DNA of 40,757 bases, taken from Solirubrobacterales bacterium (GTDB taxonomy: Bacteria; Actinomycetota; Thermoleophilia; Solirubrobacterales; Thermoleophilaceae). Under the pieces are notes generated by a model, which saw only the letters and a list, made by a program, of their open reading frames with translations, searched no databases and was not told the origin of the DNA. Numbering within the stretch: position 1 is the stretch's first letter; every line of letters begins with the position of its first letter. The stretch spans positions 1 to 40,757 of the forward strand of contig JAAYBF010000021.1 of assembly GCA_012718975.1 (NCBI GenBank). Reading direction: 5' to 3'. The translations under genes and the position numbers were made by a program. Positions 7,977 through 16,004 of this stretch are shown in pieces.

Positions 7977-8840
7977 GTGGCCGGGAGGGTCCTCAGGGCG
8001 CTTGCGCTCGGCGCGGCGGCGGTCGCGCTGGCGATCGGCTGCGGCGACTCAGGCGGCGACGAGACGGTCCCAACCGCGGCCGGGACCGCGGCCGACCCGG
8101 ACCTCGACGCCTTCCCTCGCCCCGAGCCCGGGCAGTCGCCGGCGGCGCTCGCCCAGGCGGCGGGCGCACGGCCGGCCGGCCTGGACCTGCTGACCACCGT
8201 CCACCCCGCCGGGCACTCCCGCTTGGCGTTCACCCTCGAGCGCGACGGACGTCGCGTCACCGGACCGACCGCCGTCTACGCCGTCCCCGCCGCCGATCGG
8301 GACGAGGTCGCCGGCCCGCTTCCCGCGCCCGGCACCGAGCTGCGAACGGCCACCGGCCACGAGGCGACCGTGTACGAGGTCGCGGCGGTCGACCTCCACC
8401 ACCGCGGTCGCTACGACCTGATCGCCCTCACCCGCCAGGGCGGCGACCTGCTCGCCGCCCGCGCGACCATCGACGCCGTCCCGCCGCGTCGGGCAGCAGG
8501 GCCGGCGGTCGGCGAGCCCGTCCCCCTGCCCGCCCCGCTCGCCGCGCAGGCCCGCGGCCGCCCGGCGGCGCTCGTGCTGGGCGGCGACTGCCGCGGCCGC
8601 GACTGCTTCGACCTGGCCGCCGCGCTGCGCCAGGCGACGCTGACGCTCGGCGACCGGGTCGCGATCCTCCACCCGCAACGCGCCGTCGAGCGGCGGCTGC
8701 GCCGGCGCCTGCGCCTCTCCCCCGCCCCCTGGCTGCTGACCGTCGACGGCGACGGCCTGCTCGCCGCCCGTCTCGAGGGCGCGGTCGCTCCCGCGACCGC
8801 CGAGCGGGCGCTCCAGGCGGCGATCGTCCGCGGCGGCTGA
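7977..8840 (+). CDS. Lipoprotein of unknown function, possible thioredoxin-like C-terminus
   Basis: A 287-aa protein with a short signal peptide and lipobox LAIGC (Cys 22), so it is probably anchored outside the membrane. The middle region (about 60-160) has beta-strand-like segments with no family I recognise. The last ~100 residues (AALVLGGDCRGRDCFDLAAALRQ ... PWLLTVDGDGLLAARLEG) read like a thioredoxin-type fold with two Cys spaced C-x4-C, then a Pro before the next strand. A redox role is inference only. GTG 7977 is chosen because the -10 box TAGGCT lies 6 nt before it. It is convergent with the exporter gene, with stops 6 nt apart. Confidence 0.6.
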   Translation: MAGRVLRALALGAAAVALAIGCGDSGGDETVPTAAGTAADPDLDAFPRPEPGQSPAALAQAAGARPAGLDLLTTVHPAGHSRLAFTLERDGRRVTGPTAVYAVPAADRDEVAGPLPAPGTELRTATGHEATVYEVAAVDLHHRGRYDLIALTRQGGDLLAARATIDAVPPRRAAGPAVGEPVPLPAPLAAQARGRPAALVLGGDCRGRDCFDLAAALRQATLTLGDRVAILHPQRAVERRLRRRLRLSPAPWLLTVDGDGLLAARLEGAVAPATAERALQAAIVRGG

Positions 8841-8846
8841 GCGCGC

Positions 8847-10550
8847 TCAGGCGCCGGCCGCGGGCGCGGTGCCGGCGGAGCCCGCCCGCGGCGGGCCTCC
8901 CGCGCGGGCGGCCTCCGGCGCCGCCGCCGTCAGGGCGCGTCCGGGTAGCCGCCGGGTGAACCACAGCCCGAGCAGGGCGAAGACCGCGACTGCCCCGATC
9001 GCCCGCCTCAGCCCGTCGAGCTGCGCCTCGCCGTAGTCGGCGGCGATCGCCGTCGCCTGCGCGGGCGTCGCGCCGCCCGCGACCACCGCCTCCTCGACAG
9101 CGTCGACGGTCGTCACCTCGACCCCGCCCGACACCGCCGCGACCAGCTCCTCGCGCACCGGCGCCGGAATCTCCGGATTCGCCTCCACTCGCTGGACGAA
9201 CCCGGAGGTCAGCGCCGCGATCAGCACCGCGCCGATCAGCGCCGTGCCGAGCGAAGCCCCGAGGTTCTGGGCGGTGCCCTGCAGGCCGCCGGCCTCGTTG
9301 GTCTTCTCCGGCGCGACCGACGACATGACCACGTTGCCCAGCTGGGAGAGCAGCAGCCCCGCCCCGACGCCGAACAGGGCGAGCGCCAGGCCGAAGGTGC
9401 CCTCGTCCAGCTCGACGTCGATCGTGCCGAGCAGCACCGCGGCGGCGACCGCGATCGTCACCAGCCCCGCCTGGGCGACCCGCTTCGGCGCGAAGCCGGC
9501 GGCGAGCCGCGGCCCGGCGAGCGCCGCGACGAACATCGCGACCGACATCGGGAACAGCCGCTTGCCGGTCTCGAACGCGTCGAGGCCGAGCACGAGCTGC
9601 AGGTAGACGGGCAGGACGAAGAAGGTGCCAAGCAGCGTCAGCTGCTGCATCGTCAGGGTCGCCAGCCCCGCCCGCAGGGTCGGGATGCGCAGCAGCGTGC
9701 GGTCCAGCAGCGTGTCGCGGCCGAGCCGCTCGAGCCGCTCCTCCCAGGTCGCGAACGCCGCCAGCAGGGCGAAGCCGGCGAGCATCAGGAACGGGACTAC
9801 CGAGAAGCCGAACGGCGTGATCTCGGTCCCGCCGACGGTCAGCGCACCGCGCGGCTCGATCAGCCCCCACTCGCTGCTCATCAGGATCCCGTAGACGATC
9901 AGCCCCAGCCCGGCGGCCGACAGCGCGACGCCGGCCAGGTCGAGCCGCGGCGGGTTCGCGACCGGGCCGGCGCGCACGACCCGCCGGCGCACGAGCAGGA
10001 TCCCGATCACGATCGCCGTCTCGGCGGCGAAGACGTAGCGCCAGCTCAGCTCGGTGGTCACCCAGCCGCCGATCAGCGGACCGGCGGCCACCGCCGCGCC
10101 CGCGACGCCGCCGATGATCCCGAACGCCAGCGCCCGCTGGGCGCCCTGGTAGGTGGCGGCGATCAGCGACACGATCGCCGGGATCACCAGCGCCGCCCCG
10201 AGCCCCTCGATCAGCGACCAGCCGACCAGCAGCACCCCGAGGTTCGGGCTGAGCGCCGTCGTCAGCGAGCCGACGCCGTAGATGCCGAGCCCGAGCGCGA
10301 ACGCGCGGTCGCGGCCGAGGATGTCGCCGAGCTTCGCGCCCGCGAGCATCATCGCCGCCATCACCAGCGTGTAGGCGGTGATCGCCAGCTGGACGCCCTG
10401 GATCGTCGTGTCGAGGTCGGCGACGATCTGCGAGATCGACACGTTCATGACGCTGCTGTCGAGCACCATCACGAACTGGGCCGCGGCGAGGACGGCCAGC
10501 GCCCCCCAGCCGACACGGGCCGGACTGTCCGGATGCTCGGGCGCGCCCAT
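8847..10550 (-). CDS. MFS multidrug exporter (DHA2/EmrB-QacA type)
   Basis: A 567-aa protein with about 14 hydrophobic segments. It opens with AAQFVMVLDSSVMNVSISQI, the first helix typical of the DHA2 family. GAKLGDILGRDRAF is the motif A loop between helices 2 and 3. Helix 5 has GGVAGAAVAAGPLIGGW (the antiporter motif C pattern), and near 400 comes GVGAGLLLSQLGNVVMSSV. It should export drugs or lipophilic compounds by proton antiport. A TAGTGT -10-like box (10560-10565) lies 9 nt before the ATG, so any leader is only a few bases. It is divergent from the gene at 10633; no regulator gene is adjacent. Confidence 0.92.
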   Translation of the reverse strand: MGAPEHPDSPARVGWGALAVLAAAQFVMVLDSSVMNVSISQIVADLDTTIQGVQLAITAYTLVMAAMMLAGAKLGDILGRDRAFALGLGIYGVGSLTTALSPNLGVLLVGWSLIEGLGAALVIPAIVSLIAATYQGAQRALAFGIIGGVAGAAVAAGPLIGGWVTTELSWRYVFAAETAIVIGILLVRRRVVRAGPVANPPRLDLAGVALSAAGLGLIVYGILMSSEWGLIEPRGALTVGGTEITPFGFSVVPFLMLAGFALLAAFATWEERLERLGRDTLLDRTLLRIPTLRAGLATLTMQQLTLLGTFFVLPVYLQLVLGLDAFETGKRLFPMSVAMFVAALAGPRLAAGFAPKRVAQAGLVTIAVAAAVLLGTIDVELDEGTFGLALALFGVGAGLLLSQLGNVVMSSVAPEKTNEAGGLQGTAQNLGASLGTALIGAVLIAALTSGFVQRVEANPEIPAPVREELVAAVSGGVEVTTVDAVEEAVVAGGATPAQATAIAADYGEAQLDGLRRAIGAVAVFALLGLWFTRRLPGRALTAAAPEAARAGGPPRAGSAGTAPAAGA

Positions 10551-10632
10551 CGTGTGGGAACACTACGGCGGCCAGCGGCGTCCAGGAAGGGAACCGCCGT
10601 AGCTCACCGCCGCAGGGCATAAGGTGGGAGCG

Positions 10633-11091
10633 ATGGCCTACTCCTCCAGCGAAGGGCGCGGCGAGCTGATCGACACCCTGGCGAGCGCGATCGACGAGCT
10701 CGGCTACGCGCTCGCCGCGCTCGGCGCCGCCTACGAGCAGCTCGACAACGCCTCGGCCGACACCCTCGAGGAGGACCTCTTCGGCCCCGCCCAGCGCGCC
10801 TACGGCCGCGCCCAGCGGGCGCTCTCGGGCTTCGCCGCCCGCCACGGGCTCGAGGGCCGGACGTTCGCCCCCCAGGAGGCCGGCCTGCCGTCGACCGGCC
10901 CGAAGGGGTTCGTCGAGAACGCCGCCGACGCGCTGTCGGTCGCCGCCGGCCGGCTCGCCGAGGTCCAGGACGCCCCGGCCGCGCTCGAGGTCGGCGACGC
11001 CGAGCTGCGCGCCGCGATCGCCGAGGTGCGCGCGCTCGTCGACCCGCTCTCCCAGCGCGCACGCGAGCTGATCCGCCGCCTCGGCCGCTGA
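10633..11091 (+). CDS. Conserved helical protein of unknown function
   Basis: A 152-aa protein, almost entirely alpha-helical and alanine-rich, with heptad-like stretches at about 10-75 (ELIDTLASAIDELGYALAALGAAYEQLDN) and 95-150. There is no signal peptide, membrane segment or enzyme motif. The ATG at 10633 is preferred over GTG 10624 because the -10-like TAAGGT (10620-10625) lies 7 nt before it, which fits a leaderless start; GTG 10624 would lie inside that box. It may be an oligomeric or binding protein. The next gene on the other strand ends only 9 nt away. Confidence 0.6.
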   Translation: MAYSSSEGRGELIDTLASAIDELGYALAALGAAYEQLDNASADTLEEDLFGPAQRAYGRAQRALSGFAARHGLEGRTFAPQEAGLPSTGPKGFVENAADALSVAAGRLAEVQDAPAALEVGDAELRAAIAEVRALVDPLSQRARELIRRLGR

Positions 11092-11100
11092 GCGCGGGGC

Positions 11101-13332
11101 TCAGGCGACGACGCGCAGGTGGCGGAACGGCCGTCCGCGCAGCTCGCGCACGACCGCGTCGACGAGCCGCTCCTGGCTCTGCACGACGCCGTCGGTGATC
11201 GCGTCGATCACCGAGCGCTTGCGCTGCAGCAGTTCGGCCATCGTCTCGTCGATCGTCTCCGGCGCGAGCAGGTACCAGGCCGTCACCGCGCTCTCCTGTC
11301 CGATGCGGTGGAGGCGGTCCTCGGCCTGGTCGTGGCGCGCCGGCGTCCAGTCGAGCTCGAGGAACGCGACGTTCGAGGCGCGGGTGAGCGTGATGCCCTG
11401 AGAGGCCGCGCGCATCGAGCAGACCATCAGCTGCGGCCCGTCCTCGGCCTGGAAGGAGTCGACCGCGCGCTGGCGCGCGAAAGACGAGTCGGCGCCGAGG
11501 ATGTGGACCGCGCCGGGGAAGCGGTCGAGCACCGCCCGCTGGATCTCGACGTGCTCGGCGAAGACGACCAGCGCCTCGCCGGACTCGAGGAAGTCGCCGA
11601 TCCAGGCGAGCGCCGTCGGCAGCTTGCCGCGCGCGGCGAGCTGGCGCAGGTTGTTGAGCCGCACGAGCTGCTCGGCGCGCAGCGCGGCGGCGATCTTGGC
11701 GTCGAGGGTGCCGAGGTCGAGCGGCAGCGACTGCAGCCAGGCGACGACGTCCTCCTCGGCGAGCCTGTACTCGTGCTCGTTGGAGAGCAGCACCGGCACG
11801 GTGTCGCGCCGCTTGGCCGGCAGCTGCGGCAGCACCTCGGCCTTGGTGCGGCGCACGTAGCAGACCGCGCGCAGGTTCCAGTGCAGGCGGTCGTCGCTGC
11901 CGGCGGTGCGGAAACGGCGGGCGAGCCGGGCGCCGCTGCCGAAGTCGGCCAGCCGGCCGAGCACCCGCAGCTGGGAGATCAGCTCGTCGGTGCGGTTGAG
12001 GATCGGCGTTCCGGTCAGCGCGAGGCGCAGAGCGCCGTCGGGCAGGCCCTCCGCCAGCTCGAGCGCGGCCTTGGTCCGCCCGGCGCGCGGGTTCTTGACG
12101 TAGTGGGACTCGTCGAGCACCAGCGCCCGCGGCCGGCGGACGAGCAGCTGCTCGAGGTGGGCCTCGAGGATGTCGTAGTTGAGGACGACGATGTCGGCGG
12201 CGAGCGCCTCCTCGGTCCAGGCCTCGTCGGTCCGGCCCTCGAGCACCGCGACGGTGCGGCCGGGCAGCCAGTGGAGGCTCTCGCGCCGCCAGGTGAGCTT
12301 CATGCTCGCCGGGCAGACGACGACGGCCGGGAAGCCCCCGTCGGCCTCGAGCGTCGCGAGCGCCTGGACGGTCTTGCCGAGGCCCTGCTCGTCGGCGATG
12401 AACGTCCGCCGGCGGTCGAGCGCGTAGCGGACGCCGGCGCGCTGGAAGGGGTGCAGCTCACCGCCGAGCGCGAGGTCGAGCTCGGCGTCGTCGGCGTGCG
12501 AGAGCGCGACCGTCGCCGACGCGCGGTCGTACTCGTCGGCGAGCTCGTCGAGCAGCTCGCGGGCGCGCTCGTCGAGGCGGACGCGCGGGTGGTCGGCGAG
12601 GAAGGCCGTGAGGTGGCGCGCGAGCGCCGGGTCGGCCGGGACGGCGACGCCCATCGCCGCGCCGCGGTTGAACACGCGCGCCGAGCGCGGCACCGCGCGC
12701 GCCTCGGGCAGCTCCTTGAAGTCGCGTGCGGGCGCCGGGTCCCAGACGGTGTAGAGGGCCAGCTCCGGCTCGCCGTCCTCGCCGATCTCGGCGGCCAGCT
12801 CGGCCGGCGCGGGGTCGTCGCCGGCGGCAAGCGTGCGCAGGCAGGCGCGCGCGAGGTCGTCGACGCGGGCGCCGTCGAGCGTTGGCAGGTCGGCGGCGGC
12901 CTCGGCGGCGCTCGCGAACGGGAACACGAGCCGGTCCTCGGCGACGGCGATCCCGCCCTCCAGCCCGCTGTCGGGGGGCTCGCCGGAGACGGTGCGCACC
13001 ACGAAGGCGCCGGCACCCTCGTGCATGATCACCGACACCAGCGCGCGCCAGCGGTCCGAGTCGGCCAGCCAGCCCTCGACCTCGGGCTCGACGACGAGGT
13101 CGGGGAAGCGCTCGATCAGCTCGGTGACGGGTCGCGCGGCGGCCAGGTCGGCCGGCACCCGCCACTGCTTGCGCCGCCAGTCGAACCAGCGGCCGGGCAG
13201 CGCCTTGACGGCCTCGTTGAGCTCCTCGTCGAAGGGGAAGTCGAAGACCAGCTCGCGCGCGTCGCGGTCCTCCGCGCGCAGCGATATCCGGCCCGGAGCC
13301 CGATCTCGCTCGCTGTCGACGGGGGACTGCAC
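11101..13332 (-). CDS. SNF2-family helicase with HARP-like N-terminal domain
   Basis: A 743-aa superfamily 2 ATPase. Residues ~28-75 (VFDFPFDEELNEAVKALPGRWFDWRRKQWRVP) match the HARP module of SMARCAL1-type annealing helicases. The ATPase has ADEQGLGKTVQA (Walker A, about 313-324), DESH as motif II, LTGTPILNR as motif III, and QAEDRLHRIGQ as motif VI near the C-terminus. It probably remodels stalled forks or rewinds single-stranded bubbles. It follows the RNase HI gene by 56 bp on the same strand, suggesting shared work on R-loops or replication intermediates. The start is GTG 13332, with a -10-like TAATCT 9 nt upstream that may give it its own promoter. Confidence 0.9.
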   Translation of the reverse strand: MQSPVDSERDRAPGRISLRAEDRDARELVFDFPFDEELNEAVKALPGRWFDWRRKQWRVPADLAAARPVTELIERFPDLVVEPEVEGWLADSDRWRALVSVIMHEGAGAFVVRTVSGEPPDSGLEGGIAVAEDRLVFPFASAAEAAADLPTLDGARVDDLARACLRTLAAGDDPAPAELAAEIGEDGEPELALYTVWDPAPARDFKELPEARAVPRSARVFNRGAAMGVAVPADPALARHLTAFLADHPRVRLDERARELLDELADEYDRASATVALSHADDAELDLALGGELHPFQRAGVRYALDRRRTFIADEQGLGKTVQALATLEADGGFPAVVVCPASMKLTWRRESLHWLPGRTVAVLEGRTDEAWTEEALAADIVVLNYDILEAHLEQLLVRRPRALVLDESHYVKNPRAGRTKAALELAEGLPDGALRLALTGTPILNRTDELISQLRVLGRLADFGSGARLARRFRTAGSDDRLHWNLRAVCYVRRTKAEVLPQLPAKRRDTVPVLLSNEHEYRLAEEDVVAWLQSLPLDLGTLDAKIAAALRAEQLVRLNNLRQLAARGKLPTALAWIGDFLESGEALVVFAEHVEIQRAVLDRFPGAVHILGADSSFARQRAVDSFQAEDGPQLMVCSMRAASQGITLTRASNVAFLELDWTPARHDQAEDRLHRIGQESAVTAWYLLAPETIDETMAELLQRKRSVIDAITDGVVQSQERLVDAVVRELRGRPFRHLRVVA

Positions 13333-13388
13333 GAACAGTCGAGATTAGTGGGCCGCGCCGACTGCCGCCGATCCGACCGTCGCGGCGG

Positions 13389-13808
13389 TCAGCGGGCCTG
13401 CAGCCGGGCGTCGAGCGCCTCGTTGACGAGCGCGTCGGCGCGGGTGTTGTGCTCGCGGCGGACGCTGCGCACGGTGGCGCTCTCGAAGCCGCGCAGCGCC
13501 TCGAGCGCCTCGAGGTAGAGCGGCTTGAGGCCGGCGTGCTTGACGCGGTAGGCGCCGGAGATCTGCTTGGCGACCAGCTCGGAGTCGTTGATCACCTCCA
13601 CCTCGCGAGCGCCGAGCTCGCGCGCCAGCTCCAGGCCGAGCAGCAGGGCCCGGTACTCGGCGACGTTGTTGGTCTCCACCCCGATGTAGGCGCCGCGCTC
13701 CAGCAGCACGTTGCCGTCGGTGTCGGCGGCGACCGCGCCGGCGGCAGCCGGGCCCGGATTGCCGCGCGAGCCGCCGTCGACGTTGACGACGACCTTCCCG
13801 ACCGCCAC
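13389..13808 (-). CDS. rnhA: RNase HI family protein
   Basis: A 139-aa single-domain RNase H fold with the DEDD-type active site. D11 lies in the motif DGGSRGNPG, E51 in NNVAEYRAL, D75 in INDSEL, and D125 in HNTRADALVNEAL, with H120 just before. It cleaves RNA in RNA-DNA hybrids; the DGGSRGNPGPAA type is the shorter actinobacterial/archaeal form. GTG 13808 directly follows the TGA (13811-13809) of the upstream 68-aa gene, so translation is probably coupled. A second RNase H (rnhB) is encoded at 26011. Confidence 0.92.
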   Translation of the reverse strand: MAVGKVVVNVDGGSRGNPGPAAAGAVAADTDGNVLLERGAYIGVETNNVAEYRALLLGLELARELGAREVEVINDSELVAKQISGAYRVKHAGLKPLYLEALEALRGFESATVRSVRREHNTRADALVNEALDARLQAR

Positions 13809-14015
13809 TCAGCCGCCCGCCGGGACGTCGATCGGCGGGAAGCTGCCCTTCGGCCGCCGGCGGCGGCGGTCGGTCATCGGGTCGTGGGTGCCGGGCGCCC
13901 CGCCCTGGGCGCGCCGGTCGACGATCACCTCGACGTTGGGCTCGTCGCGGTAGTAGTCGACGAGCTTGTCGAAGAGCTCGTCCTCCAGCGCACGCGGGAC
14001 CACGCAGTAGATCAC
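13809..14015 (-). CDS. Conserved 68-aa protein of unknown function
   Basis: Starts at GTG 14015, which overlaps the TGA of the zinc-ribbon gene (GTGA). AAGGAGGAG lies ~7 nt upstream, one of the strongest ribosome-binding sites in the window. The product begins MIYCVVPRALEDELFDKLVDYYRDEPNVEV, a compact beta-alpha-beta start, then a basic RRRRRPKG stretch and a Pro-rich end. The position between a zinc-ribbon protein and RNase HI, with tight coupling on both sides, suggests a shared nucleic-acid role; no family is recognised. Confidence 0.65.
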   Translation of the reverse strand: MIYCVVPRALEDELFDKLVDYYRDEPNVEVIVDRRAQGGAPGTHDPMTDRRRRRPKGSFPPIDVPAGG

Positions 14016-14791
14016 GTCGTAACTCCTCCTTGCATGACCAGCCGGCCCTCCTCGTCGAGGCCGGCGTTCCACTCTCGCAGCGGCTCGGCGATGTCGGCGA
14101 TCTCGTCGCCCTTGTCGAGCAGCGTCACCGCCTCGGCGGTGTCGCCGAGGTCGATCCGGTAGCGGTACCAGGACAGCTCCCAGGCGACGACCACGACGAC
14201 GGCGCTCGGCGCCTCCGGGTCGGGGATCGCCGTCGCCCACGGGAAGCCGAGCGTGCGCGTCAGCCCCGCCGCGGTGCGTTGGTGCTCGGAGGCGTTGAAG
14301 AGGTCGAGCGCGCGCTCGACCTTCGCCTCGGCGGTCGTCGGCACGGCGCGGACGTGGCGCGGGTCCTTCGGCCGCTCGCGCCGGCGCGGCGGGGGCGCGG
14401 GCTGCTGCTCGGGCTCGTGCTCGGGCTCCCCGTCGAACGGCATGCCCTCGCGCTCGCGCGAACGGTCGCGGTAGATCTCGGCGTCGGCGGGCGGCGCGGG
14501 CTCCCCCGCCGGAGCGGGCGGCGCCGGACGGTCCTGGTCGCCGCGGCGGCGCATGAGGCGTCCCAGCAGCGCGCGGCGCTCGGGTTGACGGCCGGCGCGG
14601 GTCGGCATGTCGTCGGCGGCGGACTCGCGGATCCAGCCGGCGTGCTCCGCGCGGACGAAGCACAGCTCGCAGACGAGGTTGCGGTGCCCGCCCGGAGCGA
14701 GGTAGGTCTCGGTCCGCTCGCCCTTGAGGATCGTGCGGCCGCACACCTCGCAGGAGAGCGGATCGTGGAACGGGCGCAGCTCCTTCTTCAC
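14012..14791 (-). CDS. Zinc-ribbon protein of unknown function
   Basis: A 259-aa protein. Two CxxC pairs (C14/C17 and C41/C44) frame an N-terminal zinc ribbon. Residues ~60-150 are a charged, Pro/Arg/Glu-rich linker. The C-terminal ~110 residues form a conserved-looking domain: AKVERALDLFNASEHQRTAAGLTRTLG, a hydrophobic strand AVVVVVAWELSWYRYRID, then a helix and VMQGG at the end. The start is GTG 14791, because TAGCAT (14799-14804) lies 7 nt upstream, giving a leaderless start. It heads a coupled unit with the 68-aa protein and RNase HI. A regulatory or RNA-binding role is possible but unproven. Confidence 0.65.
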   Translation of the reverse strand: MKKELRPFHDPLSCEVCGRTILKGERTETYLAPGGHRNLVCELCFVRAEHAGWIRESAADDMPTRAGRQPERRALLGRLMRRRGDQDRPAPPAPAGEPAPPADAEIYRDRSREREGMPFDGEPEHEPEQQPAPPPRRRERPKDPRHVRAVPTTAEAKVERALDLFNASEHQRTAAGLTRTLGFPWATAIPDPEAPSAVVVVVAWELSWYRYRIDLGDTAEAVTLLDKGDEIADIAEPLREWNAGLDEEGRLVMQGGVTT

Positions 14792-14844
14792 CCCGCCGAT
14801 GCTACTGACCGGCCGCGGCCGGACGCCGACGCGCAGGCCGGTGC

Positions 14845-15195
14845 TCAGGCCGGCGTCCCGAGCGCCGTCTCGAGGCTCGGATGGACCGGCGCCACCGCGC
14901 GCACGTCGGTCAGCTCCAGCACCCGCCGCAGCGGGGAGTCGTCGGGCATCACGATCCGCAGCTGCTGGCGCCGGCGCCCGAGCCGCCGCGCCAGCTCGAA
15001 CAGCAGCTCGATCGCCGCCGAGTCGAGGTAGACGGTCTCCGACAGCTCCACCACGAGCCCGTCGGTGTCGTCGCCGACGGTCCGCGTCAGCTCCTCGCGC
15101 ACGTGGGGGCAGTTGCCCATGTCGAGCTCGCCGGCGATCCGCGCGACAGTCCACTGCCCCACCCGCTCGAGCGCGATGTCGGCGGCTGTGCCCAC
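14845..15195 (-). CDS. STAS-domain protein (anti-sigma factor antagonist type)
   Basis: A 116-aa single STAS domain. It contains VARIAGELDMGNCPHVREEL, VVELSETVYLDSAAIELLFELARRL with a Ser in the usual phosphorylation position (DSA), and a final strand/helix RVLELTDVRAVAPVHPSLETAL. Such proteins bind anti-sigma kinases when unphosphorylated and so free a sigma factor. The GTG start is 3 nt after the stop of the sigma gene, so the two are co-translated. No anti-sigma kinase gene is present in the window. Confidence 0.87.
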   Translation of the reverse strand: MGTAADIALERVGQWTVARIAGELDMGNCPHVREELTRTVGDDTDGLVVELSETVYLDSAAIELLFELARRLGRRRQQLRIVMPDDSPLRRVLELTDVRAVAPVHPSLETALGTPA

Positions 15196-15198
15196 CGG

Positions 15199-15990
15199 CT
15201 ACTCGACCGCCGCCAGCGTGTCCCCCTGAAGCTTGGACTTCAGCCGCAGGACGGCCTTGGTGTGCAGCTGGGAGACGCGCGACTCGGTCACGCCGAGGAC
15301 CTCGCCGATCTCGCGCAGCGTCAGGTTCTCGTAGTAGTAGAGCGCGATCACGAGCTTCTCGCGCTCGGGAAGCCGCGCGATGGCGTCGGCGAGGCTGTCC
15401 TTCATGTCGCTGATGTCGAGCTCGCGAACCGGGTCCGCGGCGTCGGGGTCGGCGATCGTGTCCAGCAGCGACACCTGGTCTCCGGAGGAGTCCGAGACCG
15501 TCCACAGCTCGTCGAGCGCGACCACCGACGAGTTGGCGATCTTGACCAGCGACTCCTGGAACTCGTCCTGGCTGACGCCGAGCGCGGCGGCCATCTCGGC
15601 GTCGGTCGGGGCGCGCTGGAGCTTGTTCTCGAGCTTGGCGTTGACCTGCTCGATCTCCCGCGCCTTCGCCCGCACCGAGCGCGGCACCCAGTCGAGCGAG
15701 CGCAGCTCGTCGATAATCGAGCCCTTGATCCGCGTGACCGCGAACGTCTCGAAGCGGATCTCGCGGTCGGGGTCGAACCGCTCGATCGCCGAGATCAGCC
15801 CGAGCAGGCCGTAGGAGATCAGGTCGGCCTCCTCGACGTGCGCCGGCAGCCCGCTGGAGACGCGGCCCGCGACGTACTTGACCAGTGGCGAGTACGCGAG
15901 GACGAGGCGCTCACGCGCCTGCTGGTCGCCATCGTTGCGATAGCGACTCCAGAGGTCCTTCAGCTCGATCGCCTTGAGGTTCGTCTCCAC
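15199..15990 (-). CDS. RNA polymerase sigma factor, WhiG/FliA family
   Basis: A 263-aa sigma-70-type factor with regions 2, 3 and 4. Region 2 has LVLAYSPLVKYVAGRVSSGLP, ADLISYGLLGLISAIERFDP and FETFAVTRIKGSIIDELR. The LDWVPRSVRAKAREIE block is diagnostic of WhiG/FliA. Region 4 has LPEREKLVIALYYYENLTLREIGEVLGVTESRVSQLHTKAV. The GTG start has a near-ideal ribosome-binding site, GAGGTGATC (15998-16006), complementary to the 16S 3' end and overlapping the stop of the recombinase gene. No flagellar genes are seen here, so a developmental or stress role is as likely as motility. Confidence 0.94.
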   Translation of the reverse strand: METNLKAIELKDLWSRYRNDGDQQARERLVLAYSPLVKYVAGRVSSGLPAHVEEADLISYGLLGLISAIERFDPDREIRFETFAVTRIKGSIIDELRSLDWVPRSVRAKAREIEQVNAKLENKLQRAPTDAEMAAALGVSQDEFQESLVKIANSSVVALDELWTVSDSSGDQVSLLDTIADPDAADPVRELDISDMKDSLADAIARLPEREKLVIALYYYENLTLREIGEVLGVTESRVSQLHTKAVLRLKSKLQGDTLAAVE

Positions 15991-16004
15991 CCGTCCTGAT
16001 CACC

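Noticed and set aside
8837-8850. 14-bp palindrome CTGAGCGCGCTCAG at the end of convergent genes
   Set aside because: It mostly reflects two TGA stops facing each other; there is no loop or T tract.
11088-11104. CTGAGC/GCTCAG hairpin between convergent genes
   Set aside because: The same effect of facing TGA stop codons; a 6-bp stem is too weak to call a terminator.
11119-13518. Very long plus-strand frame opposite the SNF2 helicase
   Set aside because: A shadow of GC-biased codon use; the minus frame has all helicase motifs in order.
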